From Microbacterium sp. 1.5R (GTDB lineage Bacteria > Actinomycetota > Actinomycetes > Actinomycetales > Microbacteriaceae): a DNA stretch of 64,000 nucleotides. The notes below the pieces were generated by a model. The model ran no database searches and was not told the DNA's origin. It saw only the letters and a list, made by a program, of their open reading frames with translations. This document shows positions 61,264-64,000 of the stretch, in pieces (the stretch's first letter is position 1; each line of letters starts with the position of its first letter). Position numbers and translations under genes: made by a program. The DNA lies in NCBI RefSeq assembly GCF_001889265.1, contig NZ_CP018151.1, forward strand, positions 3,286,001-3,350,000, read 5' to 3'.

Positions 61264-61269
61264 TAGGCT
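61264..61269 (+). promoter_or_regulatory. -10 hexamer TAGGCT of xthA
   Basis: TAGGCT ends 6 nt before the ATG at 61276. Confidence 0.5.
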
Positions 61270-61275
61270 TGACGC

Positions 61276-62121
61276 ATGCGCTTGGCCACCTGGAACGTCA
61301 ACTCCATCCGCACCCGTGTCACCCGCACCGTCGAGTTCGCCGTCCGAGAGGACATCGACGTGCTGGCGATGCAGGAGATCAAGTGCAAACCCGAGCAGTT
61401 CCCTTACGGGCCGTTCGAAGAAGCCGGCTACCACGTCGAGGTCCACGGCCTGAATCAATGGAACGGCGTCGCGATCGCCAGCCGCCTGCCGATCACCGAC
61501 GTCCGCACGTCTTTCGACGGCATGCCGGGCTTCGCCAAGGGACACGAGGGACCGGATGCACCGCTCGAAGCACGTGCGCTCGGCGTGCTCGTCGACGGTG
61601 TGCGCGTGTGGAGCCTGTACGTGCCGAACGGCCGCTCGCTCGACGACCCGCACTACGCCTACAAGCTGCACTGGCTCGAGGAGCTGAAGAAGTCCACGGC
61701 GGCAGAGCTCTCGGCGAACCCCGAACTGCCGCTCGCTCTGGTGGGCGACTTCAACATCATCCCGTTCGACGCCGACAACGGCGACCCCGACATCGTCGAG
61801 GGCGTCTCGACGCACGTCTCGCCGCAGGAGCGTCAGGCCTTCTTCGCTCTCGCCGACGCGGGCCTGACCGATGTCGTCCGCCCACTGCTTCCCGAGGGCT
61901 ATACCTACTGGGACTACCAGCGTCTGAAGTTCCCTCGCAACGAGGGCATCCGCATCGACTTCATCCTCGGCTCGAAGACACTCGCCGAGGCGGTCACCGG
62001 AGCGTCGATCCACCGCGAAGAGCGCAAGGGCGAGCAGCCCAGTGACCACGTTCCCGTGGTCGTCGAGTTCGACCTCGGCAGGGCCGAGGAAGACGACGAC
62101 CTGCCGATGATCTTCTCCTGA
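61276..62121 (+). CDS. xthA: Exodeoxyribonuclease III (AP endonuclease)
   Basis: Base-excision-repair AP endonuclease and 3' exonuclease of the exonuclease III family. The 281 residues start MRLATWNVNSIRTRV (metal/DNA strand), with QEIKCKPEQFP holding the metal Glu, LVGDFNIIPFDADNGDPD carrying the Asp/Asn pair, and SDHVPVVVEF at the C-terminus with the catalytic Asp-His. The start follows a TAGGCT box. The HAD gene begins 4 nt downstream and may be co-transcribed. Confidence 0.96.
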   Translation: MRLATWNVNSIRTRVTRTVEFAVREDIDVLAMQEIKCKPEQFPYGPFEEAGYHVEVHGLNQWNGVAIASRLPITDVRTSFDGMPGFAKGHEGPDAPLEARALGVLVDGVRVWSLYVPNGRSLDDPHYAYKLHWLEELKKSTAAELSANPELPLALVGDFNIIPFDADNGDPDIVEGVSTHVSPQERQAFFALADAGLTDVVRPLLPEGYTYWDYQRLKFPRNEGIRIDFILGSKTLAEAVTGASIHREERKGEQPSDHVPVVVEFDLGRAEEDDDLPMIFS

Positions 62122-62125
62122 GACT

Positions 62126-62941
62126 GTGACCGTCCGCCTGATCGCGACCGATCTCGACGGGACACTGCTCGACTCCTCGGCATCGGTCACGCGGCGCACC
62201 CGCGCGGCCCTCGACGCGGCGCGCGCCCGTGGCATCCACGTCGTCCCGGTGACCGCTCGCCAGCCGATAGGTCTACGCGCGCTCGCGGACGGCGCGGGCT
62301 TCGACGGCTGGGCGCTGTGCAGCAACGGCGCCTACGCGACGCATCTCGTCGATGGACGGATGCTGTTCGCGGAAGAGCTTCCGGCAGAGACGATCCGCAC
62401 CCTGGCCGAGGCGCTGCGCGCCAGCATCCCCGGACTGCTGTTCGCGAGCGTGCGTGAGGGCGGCGAGACGTTCGTCGCGCAGCACGGCTATGCCGAGATC
62501 GCCGATCTCGCCGACCACAAACGCGATCCACGCACGATGGGCGGCGTCGAGCTCGATCATGTGCTGGCCGCACCCAGCCTCAAGCTCGTGATCCGGCACC
62601 CAGAACTCGCCCCGACGGCGTTGTTCGACGCGCTGCGCGACCTCGGGCTGACCGGTTTCGAGGCGACGCTCTCAGGCGCCCCGTTCGTCGAGGTCATGGC
62701 CGAGGGCGTGACCAAAGCCACCGGGCTCGCGCGCCTCTGCGAGCACCTCGAGATCGACCGCCGCGATGTGATCGCTTTCGGCGACGCCCTCAACGACGTC
62801 GAGATGCTGCGCTGGGCCGGCCACGGTGTGGCGATGGCCGGCGCGACGGACGTCGTGCAGGACGCCGCGGATGAGACGACCACCTCGAACGACGACGACG
62901 GGGTGGCGAGGGTGATAGAGCGGGTGCTCGGCGCCCGCTGA
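62126..62941 (+). CDS. Cof-type HAD-IIB family phosphatase
   Basis: A 271-residue HAD hydrolase of the Cof/YbiV type. Motif I is IATDLDGTLLDS at the start, with motif III near TKATGLARLCEHLEI and motif IV VIAFGDALNDVEML. A Cof cap domain lies between motifs II and III. Likely dephosphorylates a sugar phosphate or flavin-related compound; substrate undefined. The start is GTG 4 nt after the xthA stop. Confidence 0.9.
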   Translation: MTVRLIATDLDGTLLDSSASVTRRTRAALDAARARGIHVVPVTARQPIGLRALADGAGFDGWALCSNGAYATHLVDGRMLFAEELPAETIRTLAEALRASIPGLLFASVREGGETFVAQHGYAEIADLADHKRDPRTMGGVELDHVLAAPSLKLVIRHPELAPTALFDALRDLGLTGFEATLSGAPFVEVMAEGVTKATGLARLCEHLEIDRRDVIAFGDALNDVEMLRWAGHGVAMAGATDVVQDAADETTTSNDDDGVARVIERVLGAR

Positions 62942-62951
62942 GCAGGACAGT

Positions 62952-62983
62952 GAGAACCCGGCCCCTTCCGCAGAAGTCACCGG
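62952..62983. terminator. Weak hairpin between the HAD and wall-protein genes
   Basis: A short inverted repeat (about 62952-62960 with 62975-62983, ACCCGG/CCGGGT core) lies in the 61-bp gap between the stops of two converging genes. It is short, with a long loop, so its role is uncertain. Confidence 0.3.
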
Positions 62984-63002
62984 GTCCTCGTCGCCAACGC
63001 CG

Positions 63003-64000
63003 TCAGCTGCGCACGCGCCGACGACGCACGAGCAACAGGCCGGCGAACAGCAGGCCGGCCGCCATCATCGACGCGAACGCGGGCACATCGGCACCGGTGT
63101 TCGCCAGCGTGTCGCCACGAGCCGCGACCGCGCCCGCACCCGCACCCGCTGCCGTCGTGGTCGGAACCGCCGCGATCGGTGCTTCGGGGGCCGGTGCCCG
63201 GGTCACCTGCAGAGCGACGCTCGCCACCACCTCCGACTGCGCGTTCAGCGCCACGAGCGTGTGCGCTCCCGGAGGCGTGTTCGCGGGAATACGGAAAGTA
63301 CCGGTGAGCGCGCCGTTCGCGTCGGCGGTCAGGGTTCCCAGAGCCACCGGAGTCGAGCGCAACTCGAACGCGATCGTCGCGCCAGGGGTGAACCCGGTAC
63401 CCGAGACGTCGATGTCACCGCCGGCGCGGGTGGACGCGATCGAGACCGTCAGCTCGGGCTCCGGTTCGGGCTCGGGTTCCGGTTCAGTGATCGGCACGAG
63501 AGTGAAGTCGATGCCGTCCACTGTCGTGGAGGCGACTGCCGTGACGGGGGTCGCGAGCTCCGCCGTCTCGACGCCGTCGTAGAACTGGGGCCTCGCCGTC
63601 GTCGGGCTGTCGTTGTAGAAGATCGCAGATGCCTTGAGGATGTACGTCCCGGCAGGGATGTTGAGGGTGTACGCCCCGGTCTGCCGATCGGCGATCACAT
63701 ACCCGACACGTTCGCTGCCGTCCCACGCTTCGACGAGCATCTCCCGGTCTTCCGAGCTCGCCATCGTGACCGTGCCGGCGATGGTCGCCGCTGCGTCGAG
63801 CTGTGCGTCGACACCCGTGACGTCGTCGCCGGCCGCGACCACCACAGAGGTGGCGTCCTCGGGGACGGCGGCGTCGTCCCAATACTCGTCGAGCAGGCCG
63901 GAATCGAAGGCGTCGAAACTCACCAGGTAGGTCCCCGGCGCGACGGCGACGCGAAAACTGCCGTCACTGCCGACGAATGCGAACCGCATGTCTCGGTCGA
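63003..64000 (-). CDS. Cell-wall-anchored surface protein with LAXTG sorting signal, partial
   Basis: The 3' part of a secreted surface protein; the reading frame runs off the right edge. At least 330 residues are visible. They include a carboxypeptidase-regulatory-like beta domain with SGTYxLxxxA-type strands (GTYLVSFDAF, AGTYILKASAIFY), a Pro/Glu linker (PEPEPEPE), and an Ig-like domain (GGDIDVSGTGFTPGATIAFEL). The C-terminus is a sorting signal: LANTG, a hydrophobic helix and a basic RRRRVRS tail. A class E/F-type sortase would link it to the cell wall. The ATG at 63989 is internal, as coding continues upstream of it. Ligand unknown. Confidence 0.85.
   Translation of the reverse strand, partial: DRDMRFAFVGSDGSFRVAVAPGTYLVSFDAFDSGLLDEYWDDAAVPEDATSVVVAAGDDVTGVDAQLDAAATIAGTVTMASSEDREMLVEAWDGSERVGYVIADRQTGAYTLNIPAGTYILKASAIFYNDSPTTARPQFYDGVETAELATPVTAVASTTVDGIDFTLVPITEPEPEPEPEPELTVSIASTRAGGDIDVSGTGFTPGATIAFELRSTPVALGTLTADANGALTGTFRIPANTPPGAHTLVALNAQSEVVASVALQVTRAPAPEAPIAAVPTTTAAGAGAGAVAARGDTLANTGADVPAFASMMAAGLLFAGLLLVRRRRVRS

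Overview
This is a high-GC, gene-dense stretch of an actinobacterial chromosome. Gene content, the coproporphyrin-type haem cluster with hemQ, the leaderless-style promoters and the LAXTG-type wall protein suggest Microbacteriaceae, most likely Microbacterium; that placement is inferred, not tested. I see no rRNA, tRNA, insertion sequence, phage or CRISPR array. The whole window is coding or short regulatory DNA, and no gap over 300 bases is empty. The longest (26535-26912) holds a decayed DUF222 gene.

Layout: 0-10 kb carries a sugar ABC permease, an aldo/keto reductase, a DUF4407 membrane protein, a TetR/flavodoxin-fold oxidoreductase pair, rlmN, a membrane-anchored L7/L12-like protein, a KDPG aldolase with a TauE-type exporter, and two tandem short-chain dehydrogenases. 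10-18.7 kb carries a Roadblock-like protein, a phosphotransferase that has lost its catalytic core, a CNNM/CorC protein, a TerC-type Mn exporter behind a yybP-ykoY riboswitch, a ykoEDC thiamine-precursor ECF transporter behind a TPP riboswitch, and a D-alanyl-D-alanine carboxypeptidase. 18.8-26.5 kb carries a heterodimeric ABC exporter, an enoyl-CoA hydratase-family hydrolase, and an orphan ABC ATPase with an acidic, histidine-rich tail. 26.7-37.6 kb is the haem biosynthesis block (hemL, B, D, C, Q, Y, E on minus, hemA on plus). It also holds an ArsR regulator with a strong palindromic operator and three small membrane or envelope genes. 37.6-52 kb carries coiled-coil and DNA-repair genes, glycyl-tRNA synthetase, transporters, a beta-lactamase-fold protein without its catalytic residues, an M13 peptidase, a MATE pump, a TrmH methylase and mntH. 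52.7-64 kb carries a PL11 rhamnogalacturonan lyase, mntR, HAD phosphatases, anmK, a ROK kinase, pyrE, xthA and the 3' part of a cell-wall-anchored protein.

The clearest working units are: (1) haem synthesis through coproporphyrin (HemA, L, B, C, D, E, then CgoX/HemY and ChdC/HemQ), with no ferrochelatase in the window; (2) manganese homeostasis, with MntH import under palindromic operators, a DtxR/MntR regulator and a riboswitch-controlled TerC exporter; (3) HMP/thiamine uptake by YkoEDC under TPP control. A recurring TAnnnT or CAGACT hexamer lies exactly 6-7 nt before more than twenty start codons. This suggests leaderless transcription and was used here to choose several starts.

I did not find a convincing new multi-gene system. 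The most unusual single items are the His-tailed ABC ATPase, the catalytically dead beta-lactamase-like protein, the internally deleted phosphotransferase, and a pair of membrane-anchored proteins built from 11-residue repeats.
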